Below the pieces are notes generated by a model that saw only the letters and a list, made by a program, of their open reading frames with translations, had not been told where the DNA came from and searched no databases. Made by a program: the position numbers and the translations under genes. Shown here in pieces: positions 1-11,293 of a stretch of DNA of 64,000 nt (positions are counted from its first letter, which is position 1; each line of letters opens with the position of its first letter). This DNA comes from Methanobrevibacter sp. Its GTDB lineage: Archaea; Methanobacteriota; Methanobacteria; Methanobacteriales; Methanobacteriaceae. The stretch spans positions 1 to 64,000 of the forward strand of contig JAGCBE010000255.1 in the NCBI GenBank assembly GCA_017652345.1, written 5' to 3'.

Positions 1-2
1 AA

Positions 3-2831
3 GGTCCAGGTATTGATCCGAAAACAAACATAAAATATAGATTCATAAAAGAAGGTCTATCACGTCATTATCACGGTTGTGGAATTGTTTCATTAGATCC
101 ATGTGTAAATCAAAGTATTGGTGACATGTTAAATGGATCAGAGTTTGATATAGTTAAAGAATATAAAACTGATACTATTTATAATGAAACAGAAAAAATA
201 TCTGAAGTAGATCCTGATCCAAATAATTTAATATTTAATTCAGAAATAATAGAAAACGGTTTTATTTCAAATCCTACAACAACTGTAGCAAAAGCTGTTT
301 TTGTACGTCCTAATACATTGGTTAAATCAATAGATGATTATAATTTTTCAAATGTAGCCGGAAATGCATCAGATCCTAGTGCATTTAAATATACTGCTAG
401 AGCGTATGGTGTTTATATAGAAGCAGAATGAAATGGAAGTGGTGGAAATAACTACGAACATCAAAAAGAAAGCCAAATAGGAGATGAAATATATGGAACT
501 AAAGATTATTATGGATACAACTCTACACATAATGTAAATTTAGTTAGAGGTAGATTTATGCCATATATAGGTGTTGCTAGAGATGATTTGAATCAAAGTA
601 AAACAGCTAGAGGTGGATTGGTTCCTTCGTCTCCTTACATATGTTCTGTAAAACACAAAAACATAAGTGATGATGGTGCATTGTTAGTAAGACGTCAAGA
701 TAGTTCTGAATATTATGCTATATCTAAAAGACTTCCTATAAATCAATCTCAAATTGTATATAGTGGTGATTGTTATATTTGCAAAGTTGGTATGCGTGTA
801 TTATCCAACTTTATAGATCCTACTGCTCCAGCAAATGATGTTATTGTAGATCCATTGACTTGGGAATTGTATGTAAGACAAATGAGTCGTTGAGGTGGAG
901 ATAATAGTGGAATTGATAAAAAATCTGGAATTGTAGATTATACTGAGGTAAACTTATCTGATTTAAATGCAGTTGATTTAGGTTATTGAATAACGTTCCC
1001 TTGCTTATCTTCATATAATTTAGGATTACGTTCAGTTGATTCTTTCCATATAGACGAAATGTCAATTCTTGGTGCACCAAGATCGTTCTATCCGTTAAAT
1101 GGAGCTTCCACTACCACTGGTAATAAAATGGAAGAATCATTCTTATTAAATGATGGATTATCAGCTACTGTAGGAAAAAAACGATATAATTTATTCCCAG
1201 ATGTTCCTTATAAACGATCTGAATTTGCAAATAGAATAATATTCTCTAATAAAAATATCACTGATGTTTATTACAATGGATACAGAGTGTTCCAAGGAGT
1301 ATCTTATAAAGACTACGATAAACAATATGGACCTATTGTAAAACTATTGCCATGGAAGTCTAATTTATTCTGTGTAATGGAACATGGAATCGGGATAGTT
1401 CCTATAAACGAAAGAGCACTAATGCAAACTACCGTTGGAGAAGCAATTCATATTTACGGACATGGTGTATTACCTGATGATATGACGATGATATCGCAAG
1501 ATTACGGTAGTAAATATCCGCATTCCGTAATAAGGACTCCGATCGGAATATACGGTATCGATACAGATGCCAGAAAAATATGACGATATAGTGATAATGG
1601 CTTCAAAATAATATCTGATACATGAGTAGAAACTTATTTAAATGATAATTTGTTTACAGATATACAATCTTCTATAGAAACAGTAGATGTCAGAACACAT
1701 TATAATGCTTTTAAAGGTGATTTGATGTTTACTTTTTATAATACAAATAAAAAGTATATTTCTGTTACATCTACATTTAATGTAAACTTAAATGATTCAA
1801 GACATTTAAATGTAGTATCAAACATTAATGATTTACAATATTCTATTGCTAATCAAGAAATAGCTATTTTAGAACCAGGTAATTATATAAAAGGCTTGAG
1901 GGTTGGAGAAACAGAATTAACTATTACTGGAGAAGGTATCGAAAAAACTGTAACAATTATTGTATCAGAAGAACAAGTGGTTCCAGTAACTCCAGTTAAT
2001 CCTACGTTTGATGGATTACCATTGAATATGACATTAAATGTAAACGAAGTGTACACTTATTCTATTTCTGGTCAAATAAACACTTCTGATGTAATAATGG
2101 ATTACGATAGTTCTATCATTTCTGTAAATATTGAAAATAATACATTAACGATAGGTGGAATATCTGAAGGAAATGCTAATTTAACGATATCTTATAACGG
2201 TAATACTACTAATTCTTCTATTAGAGTTGTGGATAATTCAGGTCCAGATGAACCAGAGGAACAAATTTATTACTATATAACAAATCTACAACTTCCAAAT
2301 AGTTTAGATATGTATGTGGGTGAGACAAAACAAATTGTTCCAATAATAACTCCACCTACTGCAATAGAACCAATCGTATGAGATACTGCTCAAGGTGGTG
2401 CTAATGTAGACGATAATGGTTTTGTAAGATCATTAACTAGAGGAAGTTCTAGAGTAACAGCAACTACTAAGAATTGTAGTACTTATTGTATGGTAAATTC
2501 AGAATATGATACGCCAATTAATATAAATTTGGAGAAAACAGAACTGATAATGCTTAAGGGAGAAACATATAAAATGACTCCTAGTATTACATGTGAACAC
2601 TGTACAGTAAAACAAGTTAATTCTCGTATGATTGATTGAACAACTAGTGACAATACTGTAGCAAAAGTCGGATGAGGCGGAGGTGATATAACAATTACTG
2701 CAGTAGATCCTGGACAAGCTACTATAACTGGTAAATACATAGGTTCAGAAGTTACTATAACGTGTACAGTTAATGTATTGGATACTGGTGTTCACGAAGG
2801 AATTACGTTTGATGATTGAAATTATGAATAG
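3..2831 (+). CDS. Large tail-type virion protein, 5'-truncated, with four Ig-like domains
   Basis: About 942 residues are visible; the start lies outside the window. The frame stays open through in-frame TGA codons (e.g. 429, 891, 987) and stops at TAG 2829. Residues 1-560 are an unrecognised fold rich in Tyr, Asn and Gly. Residues about 580-930 hold four Big_2/Ig-like repeats; the third has the typical VGET...VDDNGFV...GSSRVTATT pattern. Such domains sit on phage surface proteins and bind carbohydrates. In crAss-like phages the gene upstream of the cargo/RNA polymerase genes encodes a tail hub or muzzle protein, so that is the likely role, inferred from position. The ATG of the next gene lies inside the last codons. 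Confidence 0.75.
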
Positions 2832-3597
2832 TATCTGTTACAATGAACGCCAAAAAGGTGATCAAGGTATTTGAGTAACTCGTTATGATTGAATTCCTAC
2901 AATTTCTGAAAACATAAATGATAAGTTTTTTTCAATTGGAGGAATTCAATCTGGAGACGAGGATTTAGATATTAACAACGATATCTGAAAACACGATTAT
3001 AATACCTCAGAGATTACACATTGGTTTAATAAACAGCATATCTTTGAATTTGAATTTGTAGTATCAGATCCAATGGGTGTAGATAAAATATTTGATGATA
3101 TACAAATTCTATCTAATAACGTACAACCAAAAGAAATGGAAATTACAGTTATTGGAGATACTTATGAATTCAAAAGAGATGTTGTTGAATTAAATGAATC
3201 TCGATCAATTAGAAAAGAGGTCATTACCGATAATCCAAATGACATTAGAACTACTTCAAATATTCATGGAAATGAAAATCTAAAACCAAATCGTTATGAA
3301 CAATTAAATGAGCCGTTAACGTTTAAATACGATAAGCGTTTGAAACAGTCAGCGATTGTTAAATGACAAGAATTTAAAGATATTTATAAATTTGGAAGGA
3401 GAATTGGTAATATACAATATAAAGAAAATAGATGATGCGCTCAAATAGAGCCATTGTTAATAAATAGTAGAAAACAAGTACGTATAAGAGATAAATGAGC
3501 CAAAATTCGTATTAGATATTCTGGTGAAGATTTAGCAATAATTACCAGAATAGATACTTTGGTTAACCCATGTTTTAAACAAGTAACTCCTATGTAA
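2824..3597 (+). CDS. Tail protein, possible detached C-terminal part of the upstream gene
   Basis: 257 residues, TAA stop, in-frame TGA read as Trp (e.g. YDWIP, DIWKHD). It overlaps the upstream stop by 8 bases in the +1 frame. The N-terminal stretch (NERQKGDQGIWVTRYDWIP, SENINDKFFS, then WFNKQHIFEFEFVV) looks to me like the C-terminal domain of the large crAss-like tail protein, not a free-standing protein, but this is from memory. Start choice is ATG 2824; ATG 2815 and 2773 are also in frame, and the frame is open back to 2707. It may be a separate subunit or be reached by +1 frameshifting from the large gene. Confidence 0.7.
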
Positions 3598-3598
3598 T

Positions 3599-4645
3599 AT
3601 GGCAAGTAATTTTCTTCAAGGAGCTAATAGTTTTTCTTGGGGTGCTAGTGCTGGAAACATGTTATCTAATCTAGGATCTGCCGTTGGAAATAAATACGGA
3701 GAAGATTTTTCAGATGAACAAAAATCCACACAGAGTGCAATTCGTAGTGCTATCGCAATGATTCCAGGTTATGGTCAAATCATTGCAGCTGCAACTGGAG
3801 CAGTAGATGCTTTAGGTACTATGACAGGATTAAATCTGTCTAATGTTAATAAAGATTCTGCTAAAAGAGCTGGGATTGGTGGAGCTGCTACTTTTAATAA
3901 CATGATGAATATGCTTCCAGGTAACTCAATGCTTTGAGGTTGAATGGGAGGACGTACTGAAGGTTATAATGTATCAAAGGAGGCTCAATCTTTAGCGGCT
4001 GGATATGCTGGAACAATGGGCGACTTGAATGCTGCCGCAGATATTGGAAACAAACGGTTATTATTTGGAAGACGAAAAGCTAACGATTATATAGAACAAG
4101 CTAGAGAAAATGACAAACTTTTAAATCAAATAAATGAAACAAATACTGTTAAAACTCAATCTGATTTTTGACAAAATTTAATGCATCAAAATGCAACAAA
4201 GTATGCTGGTGAAAATTATCTTGGGGTAACAGTTGGTAAAAACGGATTAAAATTAATGTCATTGGATAAAGCAAGAGCTATTCTTAAGTCTCGACAGAAT
4301 GTTACCAAGATGCAAAACGGTGGTGTTGTAGGTGTTGATACAAACGTTGTTCCAGAAGGTGCACTACATGCAAGAAAAAATTATTTAGCTGAACTTAATC
4401 CAGATCTAGAAGATGCTACAAAAAAGGGAATTCCAGTTATGGCTGCCGATGGTGGTGAAGTTGGAGAACAGGTAGCAGAAATCGAACATTCTGAAATTAT
4501 ATTTAGACTAGAAGTAACTAAGCAATTAGAAGCATTACGTAAAGACGGATCAGAAGCAGCTATGTTAGAAGCTGGAAAACTAATTGCTAATGAATTAATA
4601 GAAAATACACAAGATAATGTTGGAATGATAACAGAGGAGGAATAA
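3599..4645 (+). CDS. Virion-associated protein with hydrophobic hairpin and crAss-type C-terminal domain
   Basis: 348 residues, starting two bases after the previous stop. The N-terminus has a Gly/Ala-rich hydrophobic hairpin around residues 55-85 (IPGYGQIIAAATGAVDAL). After a helical middle comes KMQNGGVVGVDTNVVPEGA and then an acidic helical end (EIEHSEIIFRLEVTKQLEAL). That IPEGA-type plus helical arrangement recurs in crAss-like structural proteins. Three TGA codons are read as Trp (LWGWMGG and DFWQN). It could be an ejected protein or a minor capsid component; no enzyme motif is visible. Confidence 0.75.
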
Positions 4646-4647
4646 AA

Positions 4648-5265
4648 ATGGATATTATTGATGTACAAATAGGTGATTCTGTTTATCATTTAACAGTTGC
4701 TCAAACAGAAGAAGAAAAGGAAAGAGGTTTAATGGGAGTTATTGAAATGGATCCAGATGAAGGAATGTTATTTGATTATTCAGATGATCCACAACCCGAA
4801 CTCTCTTTCTGAATGAAAGATACCGAAATTCCATTAGATATTATATTTGTTAATCAGGATGGAAATGTAATTTCTGTTAAACAAGGAGAACCAAATTCTG
4901 AAGAACTAATAACAGAAAGTTCAGAATTCATATCTTGTGTAATCGAATTAAATATCAACTCTGGTGTAAAAGCTGGAGATAAAACAGATTTATTTGAAGA
5001 ACTAAATGAAGAAGACGAAGACATAGACGAACATCCAGAATTGTCTGTAAATCGTTTATATGTATATGGGTCTGATGGTAATGTGCAAGCCGAGTTACAA
5101 GGCGGTGAAAGAATATTTAGTAGAAAATCAAGTGCTGTAATAATCCGTAAAGCTAAAAAAGCGTATGCAAGTAAAGATGATAAAGATTATAAAGCACTAG
5201 GAAGATATGTTTTTAAAGAAATGGATGCACAAGATAACCGTGGTCCAGAATACGTAGAAAATTAA
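4648..5265 (+). CDS. Virion-operon protein with N-terminal DUF192 (UPF0127) domain
   Basis: 205 residues. A clear Shine-Dalgarno-like GGAGG lies 9 bases before ATG 4648, partly because the previous gene ends in Glu codons. Residues 1-75 match the DUF192 core: EKERGLMGV, PDEGMLFDY, then FWMKDTEIPLDIIFV with the Trp encoded by TGA. DUF192 is a small beta fold of unknown function. Residues 140-205 (ERIFSRKSSAVII, YKALGRYVFKEMDAQD) resemble the tail segment of other crAss-like virion proteins. It is probably a virion protein that recruited the domain; any catalytic role is unknown. Confidence 0.8.
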
Positions 5266-5271
5266 TTTGAT

Positions 5272-6003
5272 ATGGCAAAAACAGTTGTAAAACCATGTAA
5301 TACACCAGATGACCTACGTCATCCAAAAGGAGAGCATCTTTCAAGAGTTGCGTATGATGATAACGAACCTCCAAAAAATTATATTTGATGTAAACCAGAC
5401 GGAAGTTTTTGGAAATGGAATGGAGTTAGATGGATGCGAGTAGCAGACTTTGCAGAAGACTGTTCTCATTTTCCTCCAATGCCACCGATGCCTCCAAAAC
5501 CGTGTCCTGGAGACAAAGACCACGGTTGTGGTTGTGATTCAGGATACATAACTAGAGAGCAACTAACAAATAGATTAGAATTATTTAAAGCTGATTTATT
5601 TGCACAATTAGTTCAGTATGTAGAAGGCGCTGGAGGAAGTGGAAGTATAGATATCGAAACACTACGCGCTTATTTTGAAGAATATATTGAACCAAGAATT
5701 AGAGCTCTAGAAGAAAATCCATCATCTTATGATGATACTGAATTAAGAAATTCTATTGCAAATGTAAGCAATAGAGTTACTAGCTTAACAGGTAGAGTTG
5801 GAGGTTTAGAAAGTACAAGAGTTACACATGATGAATTAAATCAAGCATTATCTGGAATTGCAGATTCTGAGACAATTACAAATCTTACCAATAATGTAAC
5901 AAATCTAGACAATCGTGTAACTTACTTAGAAAATAATCCTGTAATTGGTGGTGATTTCGTTACAGCAGAAGAAGTTGATGATCCATCATCAATTCAATTA
6001 TAA
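5272..6003 (+). CDS. Coiled-coil fibre-like virion protein
   Basis: 243 residues. The N-terminal 60 residues form a compact Trp-rich module (FWKWNGVRWMRV), followed by a Pro/Cys-rich linker (PPMPPMPPKP, HGCGCDSG). From about residue 95 there are heptad-type repeats (NVSNRVTSLTGRVGGLES, TNNVTNLDNRVTYLENN), as in trimeric phage fibres. One TGA is read as Trp (YIWCKP). It is the last gene before the intergenic region at 6004. A short fibre or adaptor is the best guess; there is no enzymatic motif. Confidence 0.7.
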
Positions 6004-6012
6004 ACAAAAAAT

Positions 6013-6032
6013 CCCCAGCCTTAAAGCCGGGG
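6013..6032. other. GC-rich hairpin after the coiled-coil gene
   Basis: CCCC/GGGG arms with a GC/GC inner pair and one mismatch. A run of A precedes it on the + strand and no T run follows, so it has canonical terminator form only on the - strand, where no gene ends. It may terminate weakly or act as an mRNA 3' end. Confidence 0.45.
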
Positions 6033-6037
6033 AAAAC

Positions 6038-6102
6038 GCTTAATGAGTAAATGTAGTTAGTCGAGTAGCACTTATGCTCGTTCCGACTCTATGTTCATTA
6101 GC
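6038..6102 (+). ncRNA. Possible folded RNA element
   Basis: Nested complementary segments: an outer stem 6038-6046/6095-6102 (8 pairs, one bulged T), a middle stem AGTCG 6059-6063/CGACT 6084-6088, and an inner AGCA 6067-6070/TGCT 6075-6078 with a 4-base loop. It has no anticodon arm or T arm in proper register, so it is not a tRNA. It lies in the non-coding gap upstream of the promoter. Folding was done by eye only. Confidence 0.35.
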
Positions 6103-6149
6103 TAATACAAATGTACGAAATTTAGATTACATAAACAAATTAAATAAAA

Positions 6150-6181
6150 TTTGGAAAATTCAAAAATAGTTACTATATTTG
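6150..6181 (+). promoter_or_regulatory. Bacteroides-type promoter
   Basis: TTTG at 6150-6153, a 20-base spacer, then TATATTTG at 6174-6181. This fits the Bacteroides primary sigma form (TTTG, 19-21 bases, TAnnTTTG). Transcription would start near 6188, leaving an AT-rich leader of about 57 bases before ATG 6245. It would drive the small gene and, past the terminator at 6575, perhaps the giant genes. Confidence 0.65.
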
Positions 6182-6244
6182 ATGCCGAATATATGTATAG
6201 TATATGAATAAGAAATTTATGTTTAACTTTAAATAATCGATTAT

Positions 6245-6553
6245 ATGAAATTACGTAAATATCAAATGGGTGGTCCAGCCCCAGAGGCAGCTCCTGCAGA
6301 AGGAGCACCAGTAGAAGGTGGAGCTCCTGCACAGGGTGGTGCAGAGGAACAAATGGCTCAGGTTGCAGAACAGTTATTACAAATGCTTCTTCAGGAATTA
6401 GGTGATCCTAATGCAGTTGCAGCAGTTCTTCAGATGGCCATGGAAATGCTTCAGCAAGCCGCTGGTGCACAGCAAGGACAACCTGTCTTTAAGAAAGGTG
6501 GTAAGATTTCAAAATCTTGCAAGAAAGCTTGTGGTGGACTTAAAATTAAATAG
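6245..6553 (+). CDS. Small Ala/Glu/Gln-rich virion-type protein
   Basis: 102 residues, ATG to TAG, no Trp. The N-terminus MKLRKYQMGG closely resembles that of the 619-aa gene at 11293 (MKLRVYQDGG). An Ala/Pro/Glu/Gly repeat (EGAPVEGGAPAQGG) follows, then a helical Gln/Leu/Met-rich core and a basic Gly/Cys tail (FKKGGKISKSCKKACGG). Proteins of this composition occur beside the cargo genes of crAss-like phages. It has its own promoter and a strong terminator, so it may be made in large amounts. Role unknown; scaffold-like, packaging or regulatory roles are possible. Confidence 0.65.
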   Translation: MKLRKYQMGGPAPEAAPAEGAPVEGGAPAQGGAEEQMAQVAEQLLQMLLQELGDPNAVAAVLQMAMEMLQQAAGAQQGQPVFKKGGKISKSCKKACGGLKIK

Positions 6554-6574
6554 TATTCTCACGATGATAGATAC

Positions 6575-6606
6575 ACAGGGGGTTGGGATGAACAATCCCC
6601 TGTTTT
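6575..6606 (+). terminator. Rho-independent terminator after the small gene
   Basis: ACAGGGG (6575-6581) pairs with CCCCTGT (6597-6603). The stem extends inward through G-T, TTG and CAA to about 11 pairs with a 7-base loop. TTTT follows at 6603-6606. It probably lowers transcription into the giant genes. Confidence 0.75.
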
Positions 6607-6637
6607 AGTATAATGGTTAATTTTAAATTAATGAATT

Positions 6638-9600
6638 ATGAGTCGAGTGAGAAAATTACAAAGTGGAGGAAAACCAACATACGGGCACATCATAATAGAC
6701 GGAATTGATTATGGTAATTCCGAAGAAACATATCGTCAGTTTTCAGAACATGCAAAACTTCAAGATCCTAGACAAGGAGAAGCTTATGCAAAATGATTAT
6801 CTGACTTAAGAAATGGACAAGATGTCATATTGGATGTAGATAATACAGCCAATTCACACCCAGATTCAATGTCTGATGAAAGAGCTGGAAAAAGAGGCTT
6901 TTTTAGAAAAGTAGTTGATGATATAGCAAATACCCCTAGAAATGCATTTTCTGAAGCAATATACACAGCAAGACAATTTTCTCCAATAAAGGCTCCTGTT
7001 AAGAAAACAAAACACAGTAACGATAGTGTAGCTTTTGTTTTTAATGGAGAAAACAACAGATACGATGAAAACGCAATGGCCAACATTGGAATAAAAGATC
7101 GTATTAATAGTTATTTGGATTGACTGTCAAATGATTCTTGAGAAAACGAAAACGAATTTACCAGTAAATTATCTGATCAGCAAAAAGCTAATTTAAGAGC
7201 TTGATATAATTCTTTAAATGGAGCTACTCCAGAAGAAAAACGTAATGCCGCACTATCTATATGAAATGCAAATTTAGACAAAGTTAGACAAGCAGAAGGA
7301 GGTTACGAAAGTGTTGATGCTTCTGCAAGAGACTTTTTTAATAACTTTAATATAGGAAATGTAGCAGCTGCGGCAAGTTCTGAGTCAGCAGAATCTAAAG
7401 AAGAACAAGAAATTCGTAAAAAACTTAAAGATTCTGGATATAATGAGGATCTTTATAAGTTAATTGGAAACAATTTCGAATTAGGTGATGATGGCGTTTG
7501 GAGAGCTAAAGCTGGTTCATTTGATTTTGGACTAGGCGCTGGAAATATTTATTTTAATGACGACTTTTATAATAGTGTATATGGTGCTGACGGAAGATAT
7601 AATCCTTTAAGAGGACTTACTTATTATAATGGTGGATTATATAAGAATGATAATGCGGCACTTGCGCAAATCTTAAATGCAAGCGGTGGTTATAATGATT
7701 TAGTTAAAAATGGTGATTTCATAGGAGCAGATCAAATTATTCAAACTAGATTTACTCCAGAAGAAATGGATAATCCAGGTGTATTATCTGAAGATTCTTA
7801 TTCTTCATTTATAAATCCTGGTATGCAATTCTCTAATTTAACTGGATTGTATACATTAAATGATGGTTCAATGCAGGATGGACAGCAGTTAATTCAGTAT
7901 ATTGATTTAAATAGTCCTGTTCAAGACGGTCCGTATGCAAAATATAATTATAAATTTGCACTATTAGATAACCATGGTAATAAAGTAAGAGACGATATTA
8001 CTAGAGAGGATCTCTCTAAAATAGTTGGTGGTACTTCTGCTGGAAATCTATTAACTTATAAGAAAGTATCTAAACGTGGATCTGGTAAATACGCTAATAA
8101 ATATTACGAAGATATAACTGGTAATAACGGAGAATATTCTGGAATTAGAATTTATCGTGATATAAACAAACCTGATTCAGATGTTATTTTACACTTGGAT
8201 AACATGCCAGGTTTTGCTAATGGTAAAGACGTCGTTTTACCTCCTGAGGTTGCAAAAGTTTTAATGAGTGATCAAAGTTGAATTGATAAAATTGCAGGTA
8301 ATGCAAAAGCAAGAGAAAACTTTGTAAACATGCTTCATTCTTTAGGAGAAGGCATTGGTTCAAAAACATTTGATAACTGATGGGAAATAATGATTCCTGG
8401 AATGGCATTTGCAAGAGATAAACAAAATGATGTAGATTATCGCTTAAGTAAATTAAGAACATTCATGAGTGAATCTCAAATTAATGCTTTACAACAAGCT
8501 TTAATAAATGCATCTAAAGGAAGTAAATGAGACAGAAGAAGTTCGTATTTTGTAGATTCACCTACTGAATTTAGAAACGGCGGTAAAATGCAACATGTTG
8601 CAAAATTAGCTGGAGGTGGATTTGCTGGTGGTAACAAAAAGTCTGAAGGAATCACTGAGAAACGAGTTTCAACAAACGTTGTAAATACTAAAAATGCATC
8701 ATCTTTATCTGAAATTGGATCTAATACTTGAACTAATGCTGACACTAATGACTTAATGGCATTAGGTGCTGATTTAGCATCTCTTGGTTTAGCATTTGTT
8801 CCTGGTGCAAATGTAGCATCAACTGCTACTGGAGTTGCATCTTCTTTGGCTAGATTTGAAGCAGATAAACAAAGAGGTACCTCTGGTGCAGGTGCTCAAT
8901 TAGGTGTTAATTTAGCTATGGATGCTGCAACATTATTACCTTTTATAGGCGGTGCTGCAAAGTCAGGAAAAGTTGTAAAAGCTGTAAAATCAGCGCTTCC
9001 TGTAATCATTAAAGCTGCATCTGTTTATGGATTAAGTTCTGCTGTAGTCACTTCTGCTAAGAAAATAGCAAATGGCGAAAAATTTACAGTTAGAGATGTT
9101 TCTAATGTTGTAAATGGTATTACTGCTGGAATCGGTGTTGCAAGATCCGGAGGTTTAGGAAAAGGTAGTAAGAAAGTAAAGGGATTTGAAGATGTTAAAT
9201 TACAAAGTAAAGATGGTTCAAAAACCCTAACTCTTACTGGAAAAGAAGTTGAAAGTATAGATAGTCCAGAAAAATTATTTGATGCATTACTTGCAAAATC
9301 TAAATTATCTAGAGAACAATTTTCAGAACAATTTGATGTTAATTCTTTATTAACATCAACTTCTAAATGAGCACCGGGTTTAAAACCTAAAGATTGAGGA
9401 AATAAAAACACTGAAAAGGTATTTAAACCTAAAAAGGCAACAACTAGAGAAACCGTACAAGCAAATGGTAATAAATGACACGATTGGTGGTATGGTCTTG
9501 GCGAATCACAACAAGCATATCGTGCAACTTTAACTAATGATGCAAAACGTGCTAGTTTAAGACAAACTGCTGGTGGTGCTAAATCTAGTCGTATGGTGTG

Positions 9601-11293
9601 AGATGGTAAATCTTGAGTTCCAGTATCTACTAGACAAGTACCAGTAAATGATGGCGGTTGAGCATTATCATCTGTTCCTACTTCAGCTGGAGGTCCGAAT
9701 CCTAACAACTTACCTGCTGTAATTCAAGATGTTGTAGTACCTGTTCCAACAAGACAAATGCAAACAAGAATTACATTAAATCCTAAAATGAGTAAACGTG
9801 TTATTACTAGAGGTAATGGTGTAAGATTTGACAGAAATTTCTATAATTTAGCAAGACGTCAGTCAGTAGTACATCCTCAGATATTTATTACACGTCCTGG
9901 TACAGATAATCAATACGAAGAACCTTACGGTATGGTAAGAAATCCTTTCTATAAGAAAGGTGGTGTAATAAAAGCTCAAAATGGATGGAGATTTAATTAT
10001 TATAGAAGAGATCTTCCATGAAATTTAATGGATGACACAGCTGTAGATTATAATCCATTTTCTACAACTCCACCAGCTAAATTAAAAGGTTCTACACCTG
10101 AGGCTTATTATGCTGGAGCAAAAGATGCAATCACAGAAGCTTATGGAAGAGCTTATGATCCAAACGCTGTTGGTTACGACTTATCACATTATAATCAACC
10201 GGTTAATGAACAACCAGTTAATGAAGAGCCTATTAAACTATCAAGTGCTACTCAAACAGATGCACAATCTTCAAATACAGGAAATTCAAAATACGGAGAT
10301 AATAATATAGACACTTCTAAAGCGTTATCTAGTTTATATAGTACTTTATTAGGTGCAGCTGAATATGGAGCAAAAGCAAGGTATAGAAGGAAAGTACGTG
10401 ATGATATGGAAAAAGGAATTAGAGAATCCTATTACGGTACTCCACGTGTTCACTTTGATATGTATAGCACTGCAAATCCAGCAGCTGACGCACAAATATC
10501 TTATTTAAAACAGCAAAATAGTGTAGATAATCTTCCAAAAACTGCAGATTATACAGCATATTTAGCCGGTCTATTAACAAAACAAGATAACATTAATAGA
10601 GCATTAGAAACAGCTACTAGAAGTGCTTCTGCAGAATATGCTAATGTTAATAAAGCGAATACAGAAATTGCCAACAAACAGCATATATCTGATCAAGAAG
10701 TGCTTAATTCTAATTTAGCTAGAGCGGCTGGTATGAGAATGCAATTAGCTCAAAATCAAGCTTCTTATGATATGCAAACTGGTCAATCTATTGCAAATGC
10801 GATTAGAGAAGTTCGTGCAAAAACAGATTCAAATATTGCAAAAGCTAATCAATTTGCATTTAACAATGCAGCAAATGCTCTTGATGATAAGTATGAACGT
10901 AGTTGAAATGGAAAACTTGGAGATTACTACAGTCAATGATTAGCACTAGATAGTTCTATAAGAGATCAATATACTGATGTAAACGACTGATTGCAACGTG
11001 CTCCTGAAAATAAGGGTGTATGAAATCAATACGATCAAGCTTGACAAAATCATCAGGATGCTCTTAATAGAGAACGTATTAGATTATATGCTAAATATAA
11101 TTTAAGTCCTGGTGCTGAATTTATCTATCGTCAACGTTATGGTACATTAAAGAAGGGTGGAAAAGTTGGAAGAAATCGTTATAAAAATGAACCAGAAGAA
11201 GATGTTTGGATAAATCAAAACAAAGCTGTTCATAAACAGGTTGCTAAGTTTAATGATAACATCATAAAAATCTTTTTAAAAACGCTTAAGTAA
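6638..11293 (+). CDS. Giant cargo-type virion protein
   Basis: 1551 residues with about 21 in-frame TGA (Trp) and only about 6 TGG. ATG 6638 is in frame; the nearer ATG 6631 is not. The N-terminus MSRVRKLQSGGKP shares the K-x-Q-x-GG pattern with neighbouring genes. Residues about 705-810 form two hydrophobic Gly/Ala-rich stretches (LAFVPGANVASTATGVASS and a second with LLPFIGG) that could insert into a membrane. KKGG motifs lie near 1110 and 1510, and a helical region near 1230-1420. In crAss-like phages such proteins sit inside the virion and are ejected with the RNA polymerase; this role is inferred. The TAA overlaps the next ATG (TAATG). Confidence 0.75.

Noticed and set aside
6013..6032. 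Rho-independent terminator of the coiled-coil gene
   Set aside because: No T run follows on the + strand and the stem has a mismatch; kept only as a hairpin.
6038..6102. tRNA gene
   Set aside because: Acceptor-like ends pair, but there is no anticodon stem, and the TTCC loop is out of register for a T arm.
9025..9708. 227-residue open frame on the - strand
   Set aside because: It lies wholly antisense to the cargo gene, has no recognisable motif, and arises because the sense gene uses TGA as Trp.
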